Positions 26,457 through 34,886 of a stretch of DNA of 64,000 nucleotides are shown here, one piece after another; positions within the stretch are counted from its first letter, which is position 1, and each line of letters starts with the position of its first letter. Origin of the DNA: Deltaproteobacteria bacterium ADurb.Bin207 (lineage in GTDB: Bacteria; Myxococcota_A; Polyangia; Polyangiales; Polyangiaceae); the NCBI GenBank assembly GCA_002070115.1, contig MWCO01000018.1, positions 21,977-85,976 on the forward strand, in the 5' to 3' direction. Both the position numbers and the translations under genes were made by a program. The notes beneath the pieces are model-generated. The model did no database searches. It saw only the letters and a program-made list of their open reading frames with translations, and was not told the origin of the DNA.

Positions 26457-27656
26457 ATGGTGCAGCTCCTGCACATCCATCCCGATTCGTTTCTCGTCGA
26501 TTCTTTCCGCCTCGGAAAAAAAGTGTATCTAAGCGGTTTTCGTCCCAAACACGCCATCTCCCTGTGGCGTGGAGGGACTCCCGTCGGCCTCGGTGTCGAT
26601 GCCTTCTTTCGTAGCCGCGGTTTGCGCATCAACCACACCACTATCGCCACTGACTCTTACGTCGGTATCTCCCAACAAGCCCAGGTAACCGTAAAAAATC
26701 TCGAACACCTCGTCCAGGTCGTTTGCCCCGAGGATGGCTTGCTCATCATCGATGACGTTTACGAATCCGGAAACACAATCCGTCGTGTGGTTGAGCTGTT
26801 ACGACAAAAAGCTCGCGAAAATGCCCCAAAAGACATTGTCGTCGCGGCCGTGCATTCCAAACCCGGGCGCAGCAGTTACCACGAACTCCCAGTCATTGCC
26901 CTCGAAGAAATCGCCGACGATGTATGGATCGATTACCCACACGAATTGGCCGATCTCGTGGACCCTTCCGATCCGGAAGATCGTCGCATTCGCGAAAAGG
27001 ACGAGGAAATCTGGCGTATTTTGCGCTCGGGCCCTTCCTCCCGTTCCGAGGTGGAGCGGACGGGAGCCTATACGTATTTCTCACCTCGAGAGATGCTTCT
27101 CGACAGCGTTCGCCTCGGCGTGAACATCGCGCATGATCGGAGCTTTCGACCCGACTTCATCATCGCATTGTGGCCCGGCGGTGTTCACGCGGGCCTGCCC
27201 ATCCACGAAGTCTACAAGTATTTTCAAGCGAAAGCCGGTGGCGTCGGCAAAACCCCCGATCATATCAGCGTCAATACCTACCCCACCCGTTTGAGTTATC
27301 GCACGCAGATCTTGGGCCTGCACTATCTCGAAGATCATATCAACAAAGATGACAACATTCTCATCGTGGATACGACGTTTCGCGCTGGCCGTCTCGTCAA
27401 TGCCGTCGTGGCAAGCTTGAAAGAAGCACTGCGCCGCAATCTGGATCTCGAACGCGTGCGCGTGGCGTCGATTTACTTCAACCCCGATGACCGAAGCACC
27501 TGGACCGTACGCCCTGATATTCGACGTCCCGACTATTTCTTACGGACCGTTCGTAATGAAGTAGTGTACCCCCACAGCATCCATAATTTTCCGAACCCGC
27601 GAAAAGACCTGGCGCAACTCAACCCATCGCTCTGGAACGTGCTGTACGAAGACTGA
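26457..27656 (+). CDS. Protein of two fused phosphoribosyltransferase domains
   Basis: A 399-residue cytoplasmic protein with two type I phosphoribosyltransferase folds. Domain 1 (about 1-175) has LSGFRPKHAISLWRGG, then the PRPP-binding loop LIIDDVYESGNT (96-107) and ends with WIDYPHE. Domain 2 (about 205-395) repeats the layout: FRPDFIIALWPGG, ILIVDTTFRAGRLV (301-314) and VVYPHS. In loop 2 the second acidic residue and the final Thr of the D-D/E-x-x-x-T/S-G-x-T pattern are lost, so domain 2 may be non-catalytic or regulatory. Relatives are hypoxanthine/xanthine phosphoribosyltransferases of purine salvage, but no base specificity can be claimed. It is convergent with the PilZ gene, three bases apart. 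Confidence 0.85.
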   Translation: MVQLLHIHPDSFLVDSFRLGKKVYLSGFRPKHAISLWRGGTPVGLGVDAFFRSRGLRINHTTIATDSYVGISQQAQVTVKNLEHLVQVVCPEDGLLIIDDVYESGNTIRRVVELLRQKARENAPKDIVVAAVHSKPGRSSYHELPVIALEEIADDVWIDYPHELADLVDPSDPEDRRIREKDEEIWRILRSGPSSRSEVERTGAYTYFSPREMLLDSVRLGVNIAHDRSFRPDFIIALWPGGVHAGLPIHEVYKYFQAKAGGVGKTPDHISVNTYPTRLSYRTQILGLHYLEDHINKDDNILIVDTTFRAGRLVNAVVASLKEALRRNLDLERVRVASIYFNPDDRSTWTVRPDIRRPDYFLRTVRNEVVYPHSIHNFPNPRKDLAQLNPSLWNVLYED

Positions 27657-27659
27657 CGT

Positions 27660-28061
27660 TCAACGTCGTTCCGGATCGGCCGTCTTGAACAAACCTAGCT
27701 TGGCTTGCCGTTCGGCAAGCGCTTTGATCGCTTCCTCGTGCTCCGTGGCCGGCTCGTCAAATTCGACCGCAACGCTGAAAGACCACAGCGTGCTTCCATC
27801 TCCCCATGGTTCGACACGAACGACATTGCCCGTGGCCGTACCCGGTTGCTCCGAGTTCGCAGTAATATAAAGACTCAAACGCACGCGATCGCCAACCTCG
27901 GGACGCGCCCGCGTCAACAGCCGCGCTCCCGTAATGCTAAGATCGCGGATGATCGCCGACCGCGTGACGCCCGCATCTTCAATATAGGCGGGAAAGCAAG
28001 CGAGATGTCGAGGTTCACGCCGTCGATCCTGATTCGCATTGTCCGAATTATTGTCTGCCAT
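27660..28061 (-). CDS. PilZ-domain protein
   Basis: A 133-residue soluble protein. The c-di-GMP-binding motifs of PilZ are present: QDRRREPRHLACFPAY (RxxxR) and the D-x-S-x-x-G motif in RDLSITGARLLT, followed by the beta-barrel with VGDRVRLSL and VAVEF and a C-terminal helix. It probably acts as a small c-di-GMP effector. AGGA ten bases upstream supports ATG 28061; longer in-frame starts give an Arg-rich extension without family resemblance. A sigma54-like sequence, AGGCAC-N5-TGGCG at 28133-28148 on this strand, has correct GG-N10-GC spacing but a poor -12 box. Confidence 0.82.
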   Translation of the reverse strand: MADNNSDNANQDRRREPRHLACFPAYIEDAGVTRSAIIRDLSITGARLLTRARPEVGDRVRLSLYITANSEQPGTATGNVVRVEPWGDGSTLWSFSVAVEFDEPATEHEEAIKALAERQAKLGLFKTADPERR

Positions 28062-28287
28062 CTCGAATTCCTGTCGGGCGAGTTGCTGGCGACGCCCTGT
28101 GGGAATTCTTTTAACATGCATTACCAAAGGTACGCCACCGTTGTGCCTGGCAGGCTCGAGTTTCCATGGCTCGGCGGATGCGGTTTCGCGGTAGTACTTC
28201 CCATGATGAGCGAAAATTGGGGACGTCAAGACGTTAGGCTGGCCGTGGGGGAGCCTTGTCGCAAAAAGGCGGCGAAGAGGTGATGGC

Positions 28288-28734
28288 TTGCGTATTCCTC
28301 GGAAAATATCCTGTGTCGGACAGGTAGTAACTCCAAATAGCGTTACGAATCCCTTCACGGGAGCCCGCGCGGCTGCCTTTGCCTTTTTGATTCGGTCGCC
28401 CTCGGGAAACGTGTGTACCAAGGTTTTGGGTAGCGATATCGTCGTGCATTGCCCCATGGGAAATATCCTCGTGGGGTTACGAAATTCGCACGTCAGAACG
28501 ATGCGGGCGACTGCTGAACACCCCATCCCTCGACCATGGCAAGAGCCATTGGCGGTCGAACCAGGGTCGAGTTATAGGCAAACGGCGATCGAGCATGGAG
28601 CGCGTGTGCTCCTTGCCGCCCATGTGCGAATGGTGTCTCGGAGTCGGCATACGGAGGTGGTGTATTGGTGGACGACTTGTCCGGGCTTCGGAGATACGAA
28701 GTTGACCCTGCTCGACCCATCGGTCGAACGATGA
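28288..28734 (+). CDS. Hypothetical protein starting at TTG
   Basis: A 148-residue protein starting at TTG 28288, seven bases after a good GAAGAGG site. The text has a consistent protein-like composition (VTPNSVTNPFTGARAAAF, VLGSDIVVHCPMGNILVGL, ARVLLAAHVRMV), suggesting a beta-rich fold with no signal peptide or membrane segment. It ends one base before the convergent stop of the next gene, which supports it as a real gene. The 226 bases between it and the divergent PilZ gene hold no other gene. Family unknown. Confidence 0.5.
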   Translation: MRIPRKISCVGQVVTPNSVTNPFTGARAAAFAFLIRSPSGNVCTKVLGSDIVVHCPMGNILVGLRNSHVRTMRATAEHPIPRPWQEPLAVEPGSSYRQTAIEHGARVLLAAHVRMVSRSRHTEVVYWWTTCPGFGDTKLTLLDPSVER

Positions 28735-29415
28735 CTAGTCCCGCTTTTGAACGGGATACTTCGCGAGCACGCCGATGACATAACGAGAATGTTCGTGGGG
28801 GATTTGTTCCCAATCCGCAGAGGCGAGAGATTGTTGAATGCATTCGAGGACGGGCTTGACTTTGGTCCTCGTGAGCGAGCCGCTCTTTCCCGCGAACAGC
28901 CGTGTGGTGCGTGTCTTATGGTTGATCTCCAACGCGAAGCTAATGCTTTCTTCTCGCCGCTGTTCGGGTACGCAGTTCACGCCTTGCAAGACGGCCTTGA
29001 CCAGGGAGCGCTCGAAAAAGGGTTGACGGTCACAGCGCGCGGCTGGAGTGCGTCCCAGCCCCGGACGCTGGCATGAATCGACCCAGACCTTTTCAATGAT
29101 GACTTGATCCGTACGGATGGTCAGCGTTTCGGAACTCGCGATGACCAATCCCAAAGGATCTATCGACGCCGCTCCTTGCACCAAGCCACTCATGACCAGT
29201 TGAGGAGAACCTACGACTCGTTCGGAACGTCGACGAGCAAACCATATACCGACAGCCATCGCGGCGACGATGGTCAACGACAAGATCGCCACGATGACAG
29301 GATTGGACGGCTTTTTTCCCCCGGGCGGTTTCAGAGGTATCCTCAAGTAAGAGGGAGATGGTTGCGAAGGAGGAATCCCTCGCCCCAACCACCGCGGAGG
29401 TTGTTCAGTTCGCAT
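28735..29415 (-). CDS. Single-pass membrane protein, function unknown
   Basis: A 226-residue protein with a Pro-rich cytoplasmic N-terminus, one transmembrane helix (about 42-62, VIVAILSLTIVAAMAVGIWFA) and a basic anchor, then an extracytoplasmic domain. That domain has four cysteines (DSCQ, AARCDR, VNCVPE, LECIQ) likely forming two disulfides. The layout resembles membrane-anchored AgmX/TonB-like C-terminal domains of myxobacteria, but I cannot assign it. ATG 29415 gives a short sensible N-terminus. It is divergent from the large choice-of-anchor lipoprotein gene. Confidence 0.65.
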   Translation of the reverse strand: MRTEQPPRWLGRGIPPSQPSPSYLRIPLKPPGGKKPSNPVIVAILSLTIVAAMAVGIWFARRRSERVVGSPQLVMSGLVQGAASIDPLGLVIASSETLTIRTDQVIIEKVWVDSCQRPGLGRTPAARCDRQPFFERSLVKAVLQGVNCVPEQRREESISFALEINHKTRTTRLFAGKSGSLTRTKVKPVLECIQQSLASADWEQIPHEHSRYVIGVLAKYPVQKRD

Positions 29416-29476
29416 GATGGTTCTTGAATTCAAGCATGGACTGTCGGGCATGCGTGAAACAATCGGGTGAATGACG

Positions 29477-29581
29477 ATGGTTACCGGCAAACCTTCCGGA
29501 AAACCTTCCGGTAAACCGCAGCAGACGAGCTTTGGAAATGGCCTGCTCGATCATTCGCTTCCTGGTATAGTTGTTTGTTGA
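29477..29581 (+). CDS. Possible 34-residue small protein with Gly-Lys-Pro-Ser repeats
   Basis: A short frame from ATG 29477 to TGA 29579 begins MVTGKPSGKPSGKPQQ and ends in a mildly hydrophobic tail. It lies in the space between two divergent genes, directly upstream of the lipoprotein at 29602. The ribosome site is weak (GGGTG). It could be a leader peptide or chance reading of the repeated DNA beneath it. Confidence 0.2.
   Translation: MVTGKPSGKPSGKPQQTSFGNGLLDHSLPGIVVC
29481..29514. repeat. Inverted repeat containing two direct 11-bp repeats
   Basis: TTACCGG (29481-29487) and CCGGTAA (29508-29514) are inverted; between and across them AAACCTTCCGG occurs twice (29489-29499 and 29501-29511), 12 bases apart. 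Placement between divergent genes suggests a regulatory site. Confidence 0.45.
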
Positions 29582-29601
29582 TGTCGCAAACGGAGGAATG
29601 A

Positions 29602-31680
29602 ATGCAACGCTCCACGCTGAAAACGCCGATGTGCCGATTCCCGTTGGTTTGCCTTGGTCTCGCCGCTCTTTTTTTGGCTTGCGGTGAATCTTCCGAAGAA
29701 TCTTCGCAAGGGAAAGCCGGGGCGTCAGGCAATACCGACGGTGGCGTAGGGGGATCCAGTGGAAAAGGTGGATCTGGTGGAACGGGAGGCGGCAGCGCAA
29801 CTGGGGGCACCAGCGGTACTGGGGCGAGCAGCGGCTCGGGAGGAGGAGCCAACGTAGGAGGAAGCGGAGGAGCGGAAACGGGTGGTTCGGGAGGCGTTGC
29901 CGAATGCTCGAAGGATGAAGACTGCGCGGGAAAAACGCAAACGCCTTTCTGCTCGGCGCAAGGAGCCTGCGTGGCCTGTGAGCCCGGTGTGCAGGCTCAT
30001 ACTTGCGAAGGGGGTTTGGTGTGTTGCGACTTCCAATGCGTCGACACCTTGTTCGATATCCACAATTGTGGAGAGTGCGGCAAGAGCTGTTCACTGCCCA
30101 ACGCCTCGGCAAAATGCGCCATGGGGCAATGCCGCATCGATAGTTGCGATAGCGGTTTCGCCGATTGCGATGGTTTGCCGCTCAATGGTTGCGAATCCAA
30201 CGAGGGAAGCTGCTCATGCACGCCCGGTGATGTCGTGGAATGCTATTCGGGACCACCGGGCACCCAAGGCGTGGGACCCTGCAAAGCAGGGCAGCGTACC
30301 TGCAATGCCACCGGCACGGGATGGGGACCGTGTGAAGGAGAAAAGTTGCCTTCTCCGGACTCATGCCTCAATAACATCGACGATGATTGCGATGGCATCG
30401 TCAACAATGGTTTTCCCAACGCGCCTGGATGCGTATGTATCCCGAACGAGGAAAAGCCCTGCTACTCAGGTCCTCCGAGCACGCTGAACGTGGGAACTTG
30501 CCATGGTGGCATGGCTGCGTGCGAGCCTTCGGGCATTGGCTTCGGTTTGTGTGTCGGGGAAGTCGTACCCAAAAATGAGGAGGTTTGTTTCAACGGCCTC
30601 GATGATGATTGCAATGGTGTCGTCGATGACTCGCCCGACGCCGATGGCGACGGTTGGACTGTCTGTGATGGTGATTGTTGTGATTCTGTCGGCACGACCT
30701 GCGGCACACCCGCGCTGGTCAACCCGGGCGCGATCGAAGTGGTTGGCGATGGGGTGGACAACAATTGTAACGGACAGGTCGATGAAGATCCTTTGTCTGC
30801 CTGCAGTTCGGGGTCGAAGTTTTCTGGAACGACCGCCATGGATTTGCTCAATGCCATGGAAATCTGCAAAGTCTCGACCGGGGGCAGTTGGGGCATCGTC
30901 GGTACCCCCGTCATCTCTCGTGCCAATGGTTCGGGTGCGGGAACCGTCAGCAATTTGCAAGTGGCCGTGACGACTCAGTTCGGAACGGATTCATCGAATC
31001 TTCCGCGCTTCGGTCCGAACTTCGCCATGCTCTCGAGCGGCCACGCGCGAGATGCCAACGACCCTGATGCGACGGCCGGCCTCTCGTACACCTATACGAC
31101 TGGCGCACCCCCTGCTGACTTCGTGGCGCCCCATGGCGGCAGTCTGCCTTCGACCGGCGCCGGATGCCCAATTGGCAGCGGCGCCAACGATTCCGTCATG
31201 CTCGATGTGCGGCTCAAGGTCCCGACCAATGCCAACTCCTTTTCGTTTCAATTCCGCTTCTTTTCCCAGGAGTATTGGACCTACACATGCACGCAGTACA
31301 ATGACTTTTTCATAGCCATGCTGGATTCGTCATGGCTGCCAGGTCCCGGACAGACCGCCATCCCGGCGGACAAAAATATCTCCTTCGACAACAACAAAAA
31401 CTATATCAGCGTCAACAGCCACCAATTCTTCACCGTTTGCCCTCCGAAATCCGGCTACCCCTGTCCGAATGGACAAGCGGGTCTGACCGGTACGGGCTAC
31501 ACCTACGGGCCCGGAGGAGGTACCGTGTGGTTGACGACCACCGCGCCCGTCGTGCCTGGTGAGACGATTCGCCTTCGATTCGCCACGTGGGACACGAGTG
31601 ATATGTTGCTCGATTCGATCGTTTTACTCGATAATTTCCGCTGGAGCGCGGCTCCTTCGAGCGGACCTGTCACCGAGTGA
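29602..31680 (+). CDS. Large lipoprotein with metal-binding repeats and choice-of-anchor domain
   Basis: A 692-residue surface lipoprotein. Lipobox FLACG (Cys about 19), then a Gly/Ser/Thr-rich linker (about 27-95), Cys-rich modules (about 98-200), three putative metal-binding motifs of the N-x-x-D-D-D-C-D/N-G type (NNIDDDCDGIVNN, NGLDDDCNGVVDD, DGVDNNCNGQVDE) and a C-terminal beta-rich domain (about 400-690) resembling the choice-of-anchor L domain, with FQFRFFSQEYW and RFATWDTSDMLLDSIVLLDNF. GGAGG precedes ATG 29602. Such proteins are typical of Myxococcota; the role is probably adhesion or surface display. It is convergent with the HAD nucleotidase gene. Confidence 0.8.
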   Translation: MQRSTLKTPMCRFPLVCLGLAALFLACGESSEESSQGKAGASGNTDGGVGGSSGKGGSGGTGGGSATGGTSGTGASSGSGGGANVGGSGGAETGGSGGVAECSKDEDCAGKTQTPFCSAQGACVACEPGVQAHTCEGGLVCCDFQCVDTLFDIHNCGECGKSCSLPNASAKCAMGQCRIDSCDSGFADCDGLPLNGCESNEGSCSCTPGDVVECYSGPPGTQGVGPCKAGQRTCNATGTGWGPCEGEKLPSPDSCLNNIDDDCDGIVNNGFPNAPGCVCIPNEEKPCYSGPPSTLNVGTCHGGMAACEPSGIGFGLCVGEVVPKNEEVCFNGLDDDCNGVVDDSPDADGDGWTVCDGDCCDSVGTTCGTPALVNPGAIEVVGDGVDNNCNGQVDEDPLSACSSGSKFSGTTAMDLLNAMEICKVSTGGSWGIVGTPVISRANGSGAGTVSNLQVAVTTQFGTDSSNLPRFGPNFAMLSSGHARDANDPDATAGLSYTYTTGAPPADFVAPHGGSLPSTGAGCPIGSGANDSVMLDVRLKVPTNANSFSFQFRFFSQEYWTYTCTQYNDFFIAMLDSSWLPGPGQTAIPADKNISFDNNKNYISVNSHQFFTVCPPKSGYPCPNGQAGLTGTGYTYGPGGGTVWLTTTAPVVPGETIRLRFATWDTSDMLLDSIVLLDNFRWSAAPSSGPVTE

Positions 31681-31725
31681 TTCCGTCGATTCTTTCCGCT
31701 TCCCCGACGCACCGCCGAAGCTGCC

Positions 31726-33156
31726 TCAGGCGCCGGAATCGTGAGGAAGGCTCCCCCGCGGCGCTCGCAGATAAAAAAACGGTGTGACTTGCAGTAGATT
31801 CGATACGCGCGACATATAGATGTCGGCGTAGCGTTCGACTTGACGCGCAAGATGACTCTTGTCGTTGCCCGCGCGCATCAGCAATCCCCATCGCGAGTTG
31901 ACGAGTTCTACCGCTTGGCGGGCAAGAGGGGCGATGGTTTCGTCTAATTCATTGATTTCTTTACGTAATTCCTGAAGCCGGGCCTTGAGGGCAGACGCGG
32001 TCATCTCCACGGCGGGCCCATATCCCGCCTCCATTCGTTGCAGCAGCAGGCGCAGCGATGCGTGTTCCTGCTCTCTTTTTTCCTTATCCACCATCTTGCG
32101 CGTCAGCTCCCGTTGTTTTTCTTTGAACGATTCCAAAGCGAGCACTTCATCTTCCAATTCGCGGATCACGAGTGCCGTTCGCCATCGAAAATGGCTTTTC
32201 GATGCATGCACATCCGCGAAGATATGGTCCCCCACAAACAAAAACTCTTCCCCGGATAGACCTAGGTCCATCTCCACCTGTCGTGCATTTCCTCCCAGAT
32301 AGACCCCGCCTGCCGCCATGGGGTGATTCAGCGGCCGGAGCAGCCCTTGTTCATCGACAACCTCGAAAGCCGGCGCTCGACTCGTAAAAAAATCAGGTTT
32401 GCGAGAAGCCACGATCACGATGTCGAATAGCTCGCGCCACGTCATCCCCTCCGGCAACTGCCCATCCAAGGCATATTGCATCATCGCTTTGGTGTAATCC
32501 CACTCCGAATTGGTGATGAGCAGCAACAGCTTGCCCGCTCGCTTCAGATCGAGAAGCGTCAACACCAGATCCGCATCGCGATCCACGAAGCGATCGGGGG
32601 CCGTGACGATCTCGCGCTTCAACTCACCTTCCATATGCGTGGCATCCAGATGCGATCGGATCCGACGACTCAGATCCGCGTACCCCAGCACCCCCGGCAG
32701 CGCCCCCGAATCAAGAAGCTCCACGAGCTGCCCGTACAAACAAGCTTCAGAGAGCGAAAAAAACGTGTTCATGAATGTCCATCGCGGTGCGCCCAGGTCC
32801 ACCTGAACATCCCCGTACACATCGCGTTGCTCCTCGAAGGAAAGCATTCGGGTTCCATGACTCGCGCGCCGAATGAACCCGAACCGATCGGCTTTGACCA
32901 CGTTGCCGAGTTCTTCGTCCACCACCAATCCCCGTGAAAACAAGGACGGATCGAAGGTGAGGTCAGCGACCGGCCACCCGTCGGCTTCCAAGCGTTGCCG
33001 AACGTAGGCATACGCGCGCCCCTCCCACGCCGTTACATGATAGTGAATCAGCGTGTAGTCCATGTCGAACCCCACGGCTCGAATGCTTTTCATGTTCAAC
33101 GTTCGATTGCAGAAGATGCGACGGGCCGGCGAGGTGCGGTCGAGAAATCGATTCAT
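31726..33156 (-). CDS. HAD-IG family 5'-nucleotidase
   Basis: A 476-residue cytoplasmic protein of the HAD-IG (cytosolic purine 5'-nucleotidase-like) family. Motif I is VGFDMDYTLIHYHV; motif II KLLLLITNSEWDYT; the Lys motif KPDFF; motif IV FLFVGDHIFADV. A C-terminal region rich in Glu/Arg/Leu (about 330-440) is probably coiled coil. Relatives dephosphorylate purine nucleoside monophosphates. ATG 33156 fits the family N-terminus. It lies 26 bases after the NlpC/P60 gene on the same strand and is probably co-transcribed with it. Confidence 0.85.
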   Translation of the reverse strand: MNRFLDRTSPARRIFCNRTLNMKSIRAVGFDMDYTLIHYHVTAWEGRAYAYVRQRLEADGWPVADLTFDPSLFSRGLVVDEELGNVVKADRFGFIRRASHGTRMLSFEEQRDVYGDVQVDLGAPRWTFMNTFFSLSEACLYGQLVELLDSGALPGVLGYADLSRRIRSHLDATHMEGELKREIVTAPDRFVDRDADLVLTLLDLKRAGKLLLLITNSEWDYTKAMMQYALDGQLPEGMTWRELFDIVIVASRKPDFFTSRAPAFEVVDEQGLLRPLNHPMAAGGVYLGGNARQVEMDLGLSGEEFLFVGDHIFADVHASKSHFRWRTALVIRELEDEVLALESFKEKQRELTRKMVDKEKREQEHASLRLLLQRMEAGYGPAVEMTASALKARLQELRKEINELDETIAPLARQAVELVNSRWGLLMRAGNDKSHLARQVERYADIYMSRVSNLLQVTPFFYLRAPRGSLPHDSGA

Positions 33157-33182
33157 GCTCTTGCTGTAAAGGAAGCCAGCAG

Positions 33183-34886
33183 CTACCGCAACGATCGGTT
33201 GTGGCTCCCACCAACGGCTCGCCACTGGTTTTGCGTCCACAACCTGTTTCCGCGTCGCATGAGCATGAGTCCCGCCAACAAAATCAGTACTATGCCCGCG
33301 CGCGAGGGGGGATGAGAACGCATGCGACAAGCGCATCCTTGGGAGTCTTCATCGCTTTCGACAGGGCGAGTGGATACCGTATCGATGATTTGCGCATCGG
33401 AGGAGGCGTCGGAGGAGGCATCGGCGGAAGAAGCATCGGGAGCGGGCGTAACGCTATCTTGCGTGACGACATCCGAGGCGCTTTCTTCCACGGACGAGTC
33501 GAGGATGGCGTCGGTTTCGTTCGATGAATCGGAAACGAGCACATCCGAAACGGCATCGGGGTCGTGGGTATCTGAGGGCGGACCATCGGTAGCGCCCGCA
33601 TCGCCAGGTGTTCCACCGCAAAGTGGTGCGGTAACACAATAGGACTCACCGCTGGAGATGGTCTTGCAGCATCCTCCCGGAAACTCCGGGCAATCCGTGG
33701 CCGTGGCGCAGGGATGAGAACAAAACGAGGTTTTCGGAGTGCCATTGGTCACCAAACAGACCTCTGCGCCAAGGTTTGCGTTGCAAAACGGCAAATGCTC
33801 TTGTCCGGGGTAGCCGCAAGCATCACCGGGCCGGCCGGAAGGATGGTAACTCGGAGGCCCGTTGCCGCAAGAAGCGCCCGTGGCCGAAAACGATACGTTG
33901 AGCGTATAAGGGCCCGCGTTGGCGTCTCCTGTCCCGTAGGTATCAGCCACGATGAGGTAGGTTCCACAATCGACGGGGGCCGTGAACGTGCTGTCGTCTC
34001 GGTGCGTACAATCATTGGTGTTGGTGGACGTGTACAAATGGACGTCGATATCCACGCCGACATCGTCGGATACCGATACGGTGAGAAGTCCGGGCTGGGT
34101 GATCGTCACCTCGTAGACGAATTCCGGGCCTGACTCGGGTTTGTTGGGATCCGCCCCACAGCCGTCGAATACGTTGCTCGATGATTGTCGTGTATCGCGC
34201 GAATCGGTGAACGGTAGGGATGGGATGGGGATGGGATGATGGGGTGTGCCGATGGGGTCTTGGGCGCTCGGACCGGTGATGCCTTCGAAACGCCGCGGTT
34301 GGTAGCCGGAGGCATAGGCCCATCCGCCCCATGGGTTGATATGAACGTTATAGCCGATGGCTTCGTAGAGGATGGGGTCACCATTGGCGAGGGAGTGGCT
34401 GTACAAGATGACATGATAACCGGCTTGATTCAGGGCATCGCCGGAGAGAATTTCGGCCTGGGAAATGGCTGATGATTGGGTGTGCAACGTGCTTGTCGTA
34501 AGATGAGTGGTGTTCCAGCATTGGCTGACGTATCCGGAGCAATCGAGTCCCACGGTGCAGGATAAAATGCCGTCGGCAGGATAGGAGCCCGCTCCCAAGC
34601 CCGCTTGGATGCCCTGGTCGAAGGTGAAAAGGGACATATAGCCGCCCCAATCGTAAGGCAGACCCACATAATCCCCTGGAGTGTATACGCTCTGGTAAGT
34701 AGATGAGCAGCTTGCCGTGAGGTTGTTTTGTGTCGCGCGCCAGGGATGAAAAGCGAAGGCTTTGGCCCGCACCATGACCTCGTCGCGGGTGATGGCGGCG
34801 CTTGGTGATGCGGAAATTAGCGCGATGGATCCCGCCAAAAGCCCGAAGGACCAACGATTTCGCATCAGACATCGAAACGATTTCAT
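33183..34886 (-). CDS. NlpC/P60-like secreted protein with MYXO-CTERM-type sorting signal
   Basis: A 567-residue exported protein. Signal peptide to about residue 31; NlpC/P60-like domain (about 35-200) with the catalytic-type Cys in GLDCSGYV and a His in AGYHVILYSH; a pre-peptidase C-terminal-like beta domain (about 240-325); a Cys-rich segment; a long Ser/Asp-rich low-complexity linker; and a C-terminal sorting signal, GCAC, then a hydrophobic helix AGIVLILLAGLMLM, then RR. That tripartite end is the MYXO-CTERM design, except that about 20 residues follow the arginines where such signals usually stop. The start overlaps the upstream stop by four bases. Peptidase or binding role at the cell surface. 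Confidence 0.8.
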   Translation of the reverse strand: MKSFRCLMRNRWSFGLLAGSIALISASPSAAITRDEVMVRAKAFAFHPWRATQNNLTASCSSTYQSVYTPGDYVGLPYDWGGYMSLFTFDQGIQAGLGAGSYPADGILSCTVGLDCSGYVSQCWNTTHLTTSTLHTQSSAISQAEILSGDALNQAGYHVILYSHSLANGDPILYEAIGYNVHINPWGGWAYASGYQPRRFEGITGPSAQDPIGTPHHPIPIPSLPFTDSRDTRQSSSNVFDGCGADPNKPESGPEFVYEVTITQPGLLTVSVSDDVGVDIDVHLYTSTNTNDCTHRDDSTFTAPVDCGTYLIVADTYGTGDANAGPYTLNVSFSATGASCGNGPPSYHPSGRPGDACGYPGQEHLPFCNANLGAEVCLVTNGTPKTSFCSHPCATATDCPEFPGGCCKTISSGESYCVTAPLCGGTPGDAGATDGPPSDTHDPDAVSDVLVSDSSNETDAILDSSVEESASDVVTQDSVTPAPDASSADASSDASSDAQIIDTVSTRPVESDEDSQGCACRMRSHPPSRAGIVLILLAGLMLMRRGNRLWTQNQWRAVGGSHNRSLR

